Origin: Arcanobacterium_A bovis
GTDB lineage: Bacteria; Actinomycetota; Actinomycetes; Actinomycetales; Actinomycetaceae
Length of the DNA stretch: 25,425 nt
Assembly (NCBI RefSeq): GCF_042655305.1
Contig: NZ_JBHSLR010000004.1
Direction: 5' to 3' (one strand)
Shown: positions 14,120 through 20,900 of the stretch, piece by piece
Layout of the letters: each line of letters begins with the position of its first letter
Numbering within the stretch: the stretch's first letter is position 1
The notes under the pieces: model-generated
What the model was told of the DNA's origin: nothing
The model's input: the letters and a program-made list of their open reading frames with translations, nothing else
The model's database searches: none
Translations under genes and position numbers: made by a program

Positions 14120-15309
14120 TTATCGCGGATGACATTATTAATCAAGCAGTCATGACTTATGGGCGCGGAGCGATTCAATTCACAAGTCATATCAGTGGAA
14201 AAGTCACCAAAAAAATTCTACTTCAATCCATCACCTTAGCGTTGCTAACCATAAAGCATACGCCGGGGCTGCCTGGTTCCCCAGATCGCGGACAAATGAC
14301 GTTGCGACGGTTACAGAAGAACGCGGGAGGAGATATTCATCCAGTCGAGATTTCACAGGAACTCAAAGACGACGTTGCACAATATTTGCGCAGGAAAGGA
14401 GTTGACTTTGCCATTGAGAAAGCGCCAGATGGTTCACACTATATTCATTTCAAAGGATCAGATGTTTCTATTGTCGAGCACGCCTTGAAACAAGTGAAAA
14501 TCAAGCTCAAGCTGACCGACAATATAGAACTCGACCCTCAAGACAAACAGGAAGAGCCTGCACAAGATATACAAGAGAAGAACCTTGGTGACGCTGAGAC
14601 AAATCCTGACATGCCTGTGATCGATGGAGATCAATTAGAAATTACAGGTGTTGAGGAAGTTACCCCTCAACCACAAATGCAAAACATTAACGACTGGATT
14701 CCACAAAGTATGGCTGATCAGCTTAATGGTAAACACTATGAGCGTGCCGTTGAACTGGTTAATGATGCACATAGCCAAGGTTGGAAAGCGTCGTTCGTGA
14801 AAAATGAACTAAGCGCACAGCCGTGGAATCCGGAACAAACTAACAGCGGTGGGCTTGTGATTTACCGGCTAAATTCAGTACTTTCAAAGCCGCGCCCGTT
14901 GAGTCGTGAAGAACAGCTGAGCGCGAAGCAGCAGATGTTAGCGGATGCCGAAAAGGATCTGCAAGCCATCATTGACGGCACCAGTGAGCTAACGCCACGT
15001 GAGCAATGGATCCGCGTCAATAGCCTGGCAGACAAACCAGACATTGCTGCAGCCCATAACGAACTGCTGTATAAAGCTATCTGGAAAGTCGAACATCCTG
15101 ATGAGCTTCCATCTATTCCCGAAGAAACCCTTGACGAGGATACGTGGGAGGAACTTTGGAAACCCGAGAATGTTCAGCACATGGTCGATACTCCGCGGCC
15201 ACAAACCCGCAAAGAACTCGCGCAAGCAATCGAAACTACAGCTCAAACAAAACTTGATATGAGTGAACCAATCCATGAGCATGTGGCGCACAAAGGACTA
15301 TCACGATGA
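14116..15309 (+). CDS. DUF3801/PcfB-like conjugation protein with long C-terminal region
   Basis: Residues ~50-135 match DUF3801, the PcfB family of Gram-positive conjugation proteins that work with the coupling protein and relaxosome: MTLRRLQKNAGGDIHPVEIS, then RRKGVDFAIEKAPDGSHYIHFKGSDVSIVEHALKQ split over two segments. An acidic linker (~140-190) follows, then a helical region with NDWIPQSMADQLNGKHYERA. Near the end is RPQTRKELAQAI (15196-15231), a motif shared with two later proteins of this operon. The protein is 397 residues against ~150-200 for typical PcfB, so the C-terminal half is an addition. The start overlaps the relaxase stop, and the stop overlaps the glutaredoxin start. Confidence 0.75.
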   Translation: MIIADDIINQAVMTYGRGAIQFTSHISGKVTKKILLQSITLALLTIKHTPGLPGSPDRGQMTLRRLQKNAGGDIHPVEISQELKDDVAQYLRRKGVDFAIEKAPDGSHYIHFKGSDVSIVEHALKQVKIKLKLTDNIELDPQDKQEEPAQDIQEKNLGDAETNPDMPVIDGDQLEITGVEEVTPQPQMQNINDWIPQSMADQLNGKHYERAVELVNDAHSQGWKASFVKNELSAQPWNPEQTNSGGLVIYRLNSVLSKPRPLSREEQLSAKQQMLADAEKDLQAIIDGTSELTPREQWIRVNSLADKPDIAAAHNELLYKAIWKVEHPDELPSIPEETLDEDTWEELWKPENVQHMVDTPRPQTRKELAQAIETTAQTKLDMSEPIHEHVAHKGLSR

Positions 15310-15602
15310 AGCAGCAAGAAGAAGTCATTGTTGGAACCAATCCTGGTTGCGGTCCATGCATTGCAACAAAAAGATGGCTGGCGAAAAACTCTATCTCGTT
15401 CCGAGAAGTAGATCTACAAAGCTCTTTTGGCCAAGAATTAGCATCGAAAGCGATAAAGGCAGGAATGAAAACCGCCCCAGTCATATTCACCACAAGCTAT
15501 GAGCCACTATTTTGTGGATTTCAGCCCACTAAGCTCGCACAACTCCGGCCAGTAATAACACCGACCCCAGGACAAACTGTCCAGGTAAGCATTAACCGAT
15601 AA
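15306..15602 (+). CDS. Single-domain glutaredoxin-like protein
   Basis: A 98-residue thioredoxin-fold protein with CGPC at residues 15-18, followed by IATKRWLAK, a REVDL strand, and KTAPVIF with the conserved cis-Pro near residue 56. It resembles both glutaredoxin domains of the protein at 10550-11680, sharing C..C.ATKR, so it is probably a paralogue. It is coupled by ATGA to the PcfB-like gene. A hairpin fills the gap to the next gene. The family reduces disulfides or glutathione/mycothiol adducts; the target here is unknown. Confidence 0.8.
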   Translation: MKQQEEVIVGTNPGCGPCIATKRWLAKNSISFREVDLQSSFGQELASKAIKAGMKTAPVIFTTSYEPLFCGFQPTKLAQLRPVITPTPGQTVQVSINR

Positions 15603-15606
15603 GCCA

Positions 15607-15648
15607 GTGTTGTCCTGGCGTCAATTTTACCTGTCGCCAGGACAACAC
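15607..15648 (+). promoter_or_regulatory. Perfect 14-bp hairpin in the operon
   Basis: The stem is 15607-15620 with 15635-15648 around a 14-base loop, and there is no T-tract. It starts 5 bp after the glutaredoxin stop and ends 13 bp before the next ATG, filling the 59-bp gap. A third copy of CCAGGACAA, part of both arms, lies at 15567-15575 inside the glutaredoxin gene, so alternative pairing is possible. It may set the expression ratio of the upstream and downstream genes. Confidence 0.6.
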
Positions 15649-15661
15649 CCTAGAAAGTTTA

Positions 15662-16501
15662 ATGATGATAGAGCAAAGAGACCTGCAAATAATTTACACC
15701 TATGAAAAATCGGTGGCTAGGCATCCGGGATGTGTGAGTTACGACGGTAAACGATTCATACCTCATGATCCTGCTTTCAACTACAGTTTCTATGCCAGAA
15801 AATGCGCACAATATCTTACTTTTGGCAAACAAGTTGATCAAGTGATCAATGGTGATTCGGTGCCAATCAGCCATAGTGTGCTTGTACGTCCCAATACTCC
15901 TGCGCTACTACAATCGTTGGGCTTCGCTGACCTTCCGATGCTCCACACGTACAGGCATCTACGAGACGAGCTTCATCCTAAAAGCGACGCAAACTCCCAC
16001 TGGCATGGGCTAACAGGTGAACAAGTGAAAGCTATACCAGAACTACTTGAGACTCCCGTAATTGTGATGGAAAGTCTCAATGGCTCAGGCGCGATCGTTT
16101 GCGTTCTTGATATATACGACCAAGACCGTGCCCCAATCATTTTACCGTTCAAAAAATCAGGACAAGGTTTTTATCAAGGGCAAGAAATACTAAGTAATTT
16201 CATCCTATCCATCTATGGCAAGAGCGGAATCGAACAATATATACAACGAGCCATTGACCAGCAAAAACTGCTATATGTGGATCAGGAAAAGATAAGAGGG
16301 TTTGCGTCGCTGTCCTTGCTCCAATTGCTCGGTACGTTCGCAAACCCTGCCCCCAGTATAGCGCTTAGTTCCCAAGCAAGTCAAAGTTTCTACCGTCCCA
16401 CCAGCCGCCAAGAATTAGCTGAAGCAATAAACGATAAAAGCTTAAATCGCGTTGGTCAAGATAAGAAATCCCTCCTGCGCGAGCAAAGGAAGAATCGATG
16501 A
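15662..16501 (+). CDS. MuF C-terminal-domain-like protein
   Basis: A 279-residue protein. Residues ~70-215 resemble the MuF_C domain found on phage MuF proteins and in conjugative elements: ISHSVLVRPNTPALLQSLGF, HLRDELHPKSDANSHWHGL, IPELLETPVIVMESL, VVLD-type strands, LSNFILSIYGK and LLYVDQEKIR. The function of that domain is not settled; it is linked to toxin-like or adaptor roles. A C-terminal linker ends with RPTSRQELAEAI (16394-16429), the motif shared with two neighbours. The ribosome binding site is weak (AGAAAG) and lies next to the hairpin. The last codons overlap the next gene (ATGA). Confidence 0.6.
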   Translation: MMIEQRDLQIIYTYEKSVARHPGCVSYDGKRFIPHDPAFNYSFYARKCAQYLTFGKQVDQVINGDSVPISHSVLVRPNTPALLQSLGFADLPMLHTYRHLRDELHPKSDANSHWHGLTGEQVKAIPELLETPVIVMESLNGSGAIVCVLDIYDQDRAPIILPFKKSGQGFYQGQEILSNFILSIYGKSGIEQYIQRAIDQQKLLYVDQEKIRGFASLSLLQLLGTFANPAPSIALSSQASQSFYRPTSRQELAEAINDKSLNRVGQDKKSLLREQRKNR

Positions 16502-16809
16502 ACCACATATTCTTATATGGAACACCAACTGGACATACATCAAGTGGAATTGGCATCGACGATGGCCAGCCTCTCTTAACCTTTATGCTGAAGCACACCG
16601 TCGCTGATCAATTCATGAACACAAAGATTCATATTACAGGAGATCTCGCGGAATATGTTCAATCCTCAATTATTCTTACTCCCGAGACACCGCTGTTGAT
16701 TTCCGGGGAACTTATAAGCGATAACCAAGAATACCTCGTCCACGTCCACCACATCGCTCTTGACTATTTCCCGCAATGGCAAAAACTTGGCAAGGATGAC
16801 CATGACTAA
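16498..16809 (+). CDS. OB-fold/SSB-like small protein (tentative)
   Basis: A 103-residue protein with alternating strands: FLYGTPTGHT near the start, TKIHITGDLAEYVQSSI, then TPLLISGELISDN and EYLVHVHHIAL. The order recalls a single-stranded-DNA-binding OB fold, where a G.LAE segment is followed by a V.GEL strand and a closing strand. The similarity is weak and key aromatic positions are not obvious. It is coupled to the preceding gene by ATGA and overlaps the following gene by 8 bp. Binding the transferred strand would fit its position, but this is inference. Confidence 0.4.
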   Translation: MNHIFLYGTPTGHTSSGIGIDDGQPLLTFMLKHTVADQFMNTKIHITGDLAEYVQSSIILTPETPLLISGELISDNQEYLVHVHHIALDYFPQWQKLGKDDHD

Positions 16810-17197
16810 CGCTGTACTTGCTAGTATTCACGCCGACGATAACGCTGCTTACGTAGTATTGAACAGGTATCTATCCGTGCATGGAGTTTCATCAGTCCTA
16901 TCGTCTCCTCAAGACGCTGCAGCTGCCTTTCGACGGCTCACTTCCGGAAAACATGGAACACTCTTTTCGACACCGGATTTTACTCTACTCGCCGATGCGG
17001 AACAGATTGCAGACTTTGTGCAAACTGTTCTGTCAAAAACCGAATCAACAAATAAAACGACGCCACTACCGCAGCCAGAAAATACAAGTATTGACAGCGT
17101 GGACGCTGCAATTTTGTTACCTCCTGATCGGCCACCAACACGTCGTGATCTCGCTCGATCGATTCAAGCTATGGCCATTAACAAACAAGGAGTATAA
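16802..17197 (+). CDS. Small protein with shared RP..R.DLA..I tail, unknown
   Basis: A 131-residue protein. The N-terminal ~75 residues are a compact alpha/beta stretch (AVLASIHADDNAAYVVLNRY ... LLADAEQIADFVQTVL). A Thr/Pro-rich linker follows, then RPPTRRDLARSI (17129-17164), 20 residues or so from the end. AAGGA (16792-16796) lies 5 nt before the chosen ATG; earlier in-frame ATGs lack a site. It ends 2 bp before the coupling protein gene. No family is recognised; the tail motif ties it to the PcfB-like and MuF_C-like proteins. Confidence 0.6.
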   Translation: MTNAVLASIHADDNAAYVVLNRYLSVHGVSSVLSSPQDAAAAFRRLTSGKHGTLFSTPDFTLLADAEQIADFVQTVLSKTESTNKTTPLPQPENTSIDSVDAAILLPPDRPPTRRDLARSIQAMAINKQGV

Positions 17198-17199
17198 AC

Positions 17200-18885
17200 A
17201 TGAAGAATATCAACCGCATCGTAATCCTCATTACCCTTGTTATAACGTTTTGGGCAGGTGATAAGCTCACCTTTCAAATCCGCACAATGGTTATAGCTGG
17301 CCATGATCCTTTCGACATCATTAATCACGTGCTCGACGATTTCAACCTACCTTTACACTTATCCCTACACACAACAGATCTTGTCGCAGGACTCGCTCTT
17401 GCTATCATCGTTGCTCTCACTTTTCTATATCGTCACACCATGCGCAAACAGCTCAGGCCAAACGAAGAACATGGCTCCGCACGTTGGGCAAAACCGAAAG
17501 AAATCAGCAGTTTTGCCAACAAGGAAAGACATCAAAATATTCTTTTTGCCAAAGATGTAGCACTCAATCTTGACTCACGAGCAACACAATGCAACCTCAA
17601 CAGCATCACTGTAGGAGGGTCAGGCTCAGGCAAATCTCTACGTTTTGTTGGCCCGAACCTCAGACAGGCAAATACTTCTTTCGTTGTCACCGACCCCAAA
17701 GGTGAACTCCACCGATACCATGCAGATTTCTTAAAAAAGCAAGGCTACCAAGTCCGACAACTCAATCTCATAGACTTTGCGTCTTCCCACTGTTACAACC
17801 CACTCAACTACTTCAATCCAACCCAGCCAGAAGTGGACTGCATGATTCTCACTGACAACTTCATCGTAAACACGTCAGGACGGCAACCAGCAGGAACTGA
17901 TTCCTTTTGGGAAAAAGCTGAGAGAGCTTTACTCAACGCCCTCATTTCTTACGTCTATTTCACTTCATACGAAGAAAAACCTGCAACGCTCATCACCGTT
18001 ATCGATTTATTAGCTCGTATGGAAGCATCAGAAAAAGACGAAAACATGCAATCGTATGTCGATCTTCTCTTTGAGTCCGTCAGCGAATGGATCGCTGCCT
18101 ATGACCAAGACCCCGACAAACACCTTTGGAGTGAGGAAACAACCAGCGCAATTCAAGGACTACGATTTTCATATTCCCAATATCGCACCTATATTCAAGG
18201 AGCAGGCGAGACACAGAAATCAGTCATTATCTCGCTCGGGGTACGAATGGCACCATTACATATGAGTTCTCTACGTAAGGTGCTGTCGACCGACTCAATC
18301 GCTATTGATCGTCTTGGAGTAGAAAAAACAGCACTGTTCCTCATTATCCCCGACACACACTCAACATTCTCTTTTCTCGTATCCATCCTCTACGAACAGC
18401 TATTCGAAAAGAATCTCTACATCGCTGACCATCTTCCTAATGGGCGGCTACCTCACCAGCTCCATTGCATCATGGATGAGTTCGCGAATATTGGTAAAAT
18501 GCCAAGTTTTGAGCGGAAAATTGCTGTCATGAGAAGTCGTGCTATCAACGTTTCGATCATCGTACAAAATCTTGCCCAAGGAAAAGCCCTCTATAAAGAC
18601 CATTGGGAAACAATTATCGGTAACTGCGATAGCCTTTTGTTTCTTGGTGGCAATGAAAAATCGACCACCGAATACATTTCAAAAATGCTGGGCAAACAAA
18701 CCATCCACTCGATCGATCATTCTCAAACACGAGGAAGAAACGGATCTTGGAGCGAATCTGACAAGACACTTGGACGTGAACTACTGACGCCAGATGAAAT
18801 CGCTACACTCCCAACAGGAAAATGCTTATACTTCCTGCGCGGAATGCATCCATACATGACAGATAAGCTCGACATCACCAAATAA
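17200..18885 (+). CDS. VirD4/TraG-type coupling ATPase
   Basis: This inner-membrane ATPase links the relaxosome to the mating channel and pumps DNA and protein substrates. Two N-terminal transmembrane segments (residues 7-20 and 60-77) precede HGSARWAK, a typical lead-in. Walker A GGSGSGKS is at 139-146 and Walker B CIMDEFANIG near 423-431, followed by the TraG signature stretch VIVQNLAQ and a GNCDSLLFLGG segment. At 561 residues it fits the PcfC-like group of Gram-positive coupling proteins. AAGGAG lies about 8 nt upstream of the ATG. It follows a PcfB-like protein gene in the same operon, as PcfC does in known systems. Confidence 0.95.
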   Translation: MKNINRIVILITLVITFWAGDKLTFQIRTMVIAGHDPFDIINHVLDDFNLPLHLSLHTTDLVAGLALAIIVALTFLYRHTMRKQLRPNEEHGSARWAKPKEISSFANKERHQNILFAKDVALNLDSRATQCNLNSITVGGSGSGKSLRFVGPNLRQANTSFVVTDPKGELHRYHADFLKKQGYQVRQLNLIDFASSHCYNPLNYFNPTQPEVDCMILTDNFIVNTSGRQPAGTDSFWEKAERALLNALISYVYFTSYEEKPATLITVIDLLARMEASEKDENMQSYVDLLFESVSEWIAAYDQDPDKHLWSEETTSAIQGLRFSYSQYRTYIQGAGETQKSVIISLGVRMAPLHMSSLRKVLSTDSIAIDRLGVEKTALFLIIPDTHSTFSFLVSILYEQLFEKNLYIADHLPNGRLPHQLHCIMDEFANIGKMPSFERKIAVMRSRAINVSIIVQNLAQGKALYKDHWETIIGNCDSLLFLGGNEKSTTEYISKMLGKQTIHSIDHSQTRGRNGSWSESDKTLGRELLTPDEIATLPTGKCLYFLRGMHPYMTDKLDITK

Positions 18886-18894
18886 CAGGAAACT

Positions 18895-19575
18895 ATGACC
18901 ATGAAAAAACTCCTGACAACACTCTTTACCGCGTTGGTGCTCGTAGGGGGAGCCACGTTTCTTTTGCACACCCCGCAATCAACCAGTGGTGATCGCCAGC
19001 ATGATAGCGTGTCTTCGACCCAAAGTGATGCTCTGACAGCGCTTAATTCTCTGCCGGTTAAAGGACGTGCACCGAAAACCGGATACAGCCGTGCACAGTT
19101 TGGCCAAGCATGGGCTGACGTCGATCACAACGGCTGCGACACCCGTAACGACATTCTTAGACGCGATCTTACCGCCGTCACTGTGCGCAAGGGTGGCTGC
19201 GTCGTCCAGTCTGGACGGCTTGTAAGCCCGTACACCGGGGAAACAATAACCTTCCGGCGGGGAAATCAAACATCAGAACTCGTCCCGATCGATCACGTTG
19301 TCGCGTTGTCTGATGCGTGGCAGAAAGGCGCACAGCAACTCTCCTTGGATGAGCGTACTGCTTTGGCCAACGATCCTCTCAATCTCTTAGCCGTGGACAA
19401 GGCGTCGAATACACAGAAAAGTGACGCCGACGCTGCCACATGGCTACCACCGAATAAATCCTTCCGGTGCGATTATGTTTCCCGGCAAGTTGCAGTGAAA
19501 GCTAAATATCGCTTGTGGGTAACACCTGCAGAAAAACAGGCGATCACCTCGGTGTTGCAGGGTTGTTCTAAATAG
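18895..19575 (+). CDS. Secreted HNH endonuclease (DUF1524 family)
   Basis: An N-terminal signal or anchor segment (KKLLTTLFTALVLVGGATFLL) precedes a Ser-rich linker and a nuclease domain. PKTGYSRAQFG, WADVDHNGCDTRNDIL and CVV...GRLVSPYTG are typical of actinobacterial secreted DUF1524 proteins. The HNH core is IDHVVALSDAW (His134), NDPLNLLAVD (Asn163) and SNTQKSDADAATWLPP (Asn172). Cysteines at 81, 102 and 192 may form disulfides. It probably degrades DNA outside the membrane. ACAGGA lies 8 nt upstream of the ATG, and the gap to the coupling protein gene is 9 bp, so it rides in the transfer operon. Its 3' end overlaps the convergent membrane protein gene by 8 bp. Confidence 0.88.
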   Translation: MTMKKLLTTLFTALVLVGGATFLLHTPQSTSGDRQHDSVSSTQSDALTALNSLPVKGRAPKTGYSRAQFGQAWADVDHNGCDTRNDILRRDLTAVTVRKGGCVVQSGRLVSPYTGETITFRRGNQTSELVPIDHVVALSDAWQKGAQQLSLDERTALANDPLNLLAVDKASNTQKSDADAATWLPPNKSFRCDYVSRQVAVKAKYRLWVTPAEKQAITSVLQGCSK

Positions 19576-19963
19576 AAGTCATTTCATTGCGTTCACGACG
19601 ATTAATATGATCTTCGTAGTGAAATCCCATGCTTACGATGAACGTTATAACTGCAGCGAAAACCGCCCACGTCTTATCTTGGTGGGTGTTTTCAAAAGTC
19701 ATGAGGTAAGCGATTACAGACCAGCCAAGTGAGAATGCTGGTGCGAGAATCCAAAAACCGATTTTTGTGGTCAGAACGCTGAGCATAATGGCAAAAGCAA
19801 TGACGCCGACGATGATTCCATACACTGGATGCCAGTGGGTGTAATCGATTAATAATAATCCGCAGCCAACGCCGATAATAAAACTTTCCACATACAGAAG
19901 GTGGCTAATTATTTTAAGCAGCAGGGCGAAAAAGCCGAGGCAAGCAATAATTAACAGTGGCAT
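19568..19963 (-). CDS. Small polytopic membrane protein, unknown
   Basis: A 131-residue protein with about five hydrophobic segments (PLLIIACLGFFALLLKII, FIIGVGCGLLLI, YGIIVGVIAFAIML, FWILAPAFSLGWSVIAYL, WAVFAAVITFIVSMGF) and a charged C-terminus (EDHINRRERNE). I set the start at ATG 19961-19963 because GAAGGAG lies 6-7 nt upstream; a longer frame to 20068 would overlap the preceding gene's end and lacks such a site. It is the last gene of the minus-strand channel operon, and its stop overlaps the HNH gene stop. It could be a channel component or protect the host from the secreted nuclease; neither is shown. Confidence 0.65.
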   Translation of the reverse strand: MPLLIIACLGFFALLLKIISHLLYVESFIIGVGCGLLLIDYTHWHPVYGIIVGVIAFAIMLSVLTTKIGFWILAPAFSLGWSVIAYLMTFENTHQDKTWAVFAAVITFIVSMGFHYEDHINRRERNEMTSI

Positions 19964-20054
19964 TTTGACTCCTTCGTAACACCATGTGCTGATGGAATCG
20001 ATTATAAAATATGGTTCCTGCCAAAAACCGTTGCCATCACAAAAGTAAACTCTA

Positions 20055-20900
20055 TTATCCTTCACCAACCAAGGCTTTGGCTATTCGTCCGGATGAGAGT
20101 ATGAGGAAGATGAAGAATATTGGTGCGATGACTAGTTGTGGGATGGATTTAATAAGCGTTGCGGTGATGTTTTGGCCATCAAGCGTCAGGGGTTGCATGG
20201 AGTCTATTTGGAAGAATGAGTAGATGGCTAAACAGAGGATGATGGCCACGCCATGCAAAACAACCGATCCGTATTTGCGTAAGTATCCGACGGCAATACT
20301 TTTTGTTTCTTCATGGCCAAGGAATGCTACCGGTAGTGTGGAAGCGGCTGTAAGGATATACAGTTCAGCAAAGCGCACAAAGACGAGAATGCTCACGAGA
20401 ACGCTGCCTGCCAGGCTGATGAGCCAGGGCACGAAAAGAACGATGACGCACAGGAATGCTCCTGCAGTGTTCATGTCTTGGATCGCGGACTGTACGTCTG
20501 GTGGGAGTTCGCGTACTTGTGGGTTGGCTGTTTGCGGGGCAATGGTGATGATTCCTTTAATGATTTCTTCACCGATAGCGTTCATGACGCTGAGTATCAG
20601 GTCAATGTGTTGGATCGCGGCTACGAGAAAGCCTGCCTTGATTAAGGCAACTGAGACCATTTGGACACCGGATTTATGGTCTCCTTCGAATTTTTGGGCT
20701 ATCCGGCCAAGCTCAAGCGTCAGAATGATCGCAACGATCACTGCTGCCACTGGTTTGACGGCGATTGAGTTGACTTGCATTGCGAAGTTGTAGGCGTTGG
20801 CGTTGTAGGATGCGAAGCTTTTCATGAGTGATTCACTGCCCGCGCCAAAAGATCCACCGAGAATTGCGGTGAGCATATAGATAACAGCGTCTTGGATCAT
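20055..20900 (-). CDS. VirB6/TrbL-like conjugation membrane protein
   Basis: A 281-residue polytopic protein with 5-6 transmembrane helices; it begins MIQDAVIYMLTAILGGSFGA. Features shared with Gram-positive VirB6/TrbL-like proteins are the N-terminal amphipathic region, a long loop after the second helix (GEEIIKGIITIAPQTANPQV), the segment FVRFAELYILTAASTLPVAF near residues 173-192, and a late hydrophobic helix before a basic end (GRIAKAL). It would form part of the inner-membrane channel. Its start overlaps the wall-hydrolase stop by 4 bp. Confidence 0.8.
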   Translation of the reverse strand: MIQDAVIYMLTAILGGSFGAGSESLMKSFASYNANAYNFAMQVNSIAVKPVAAVIVAIILTLELGRIAQKFEGDHKSGVQMVSVALIKAGFLVAAIQHIDLILSVMNAIGEEIIKGIITIAPQTANPQVRELPPDVQSAIQDMNTAGAFLCVIVLFVPWLISLAGSVLVSILVFVRFAELYILTAASTLPVAFLGHEETKSIAVGYLRKYGSVVLHGVAIILCLAIYSFFQIDSMQPLTLDGQNITATLIKSIPQLVIAPIFFIFLILSSGRIAKALVGEG

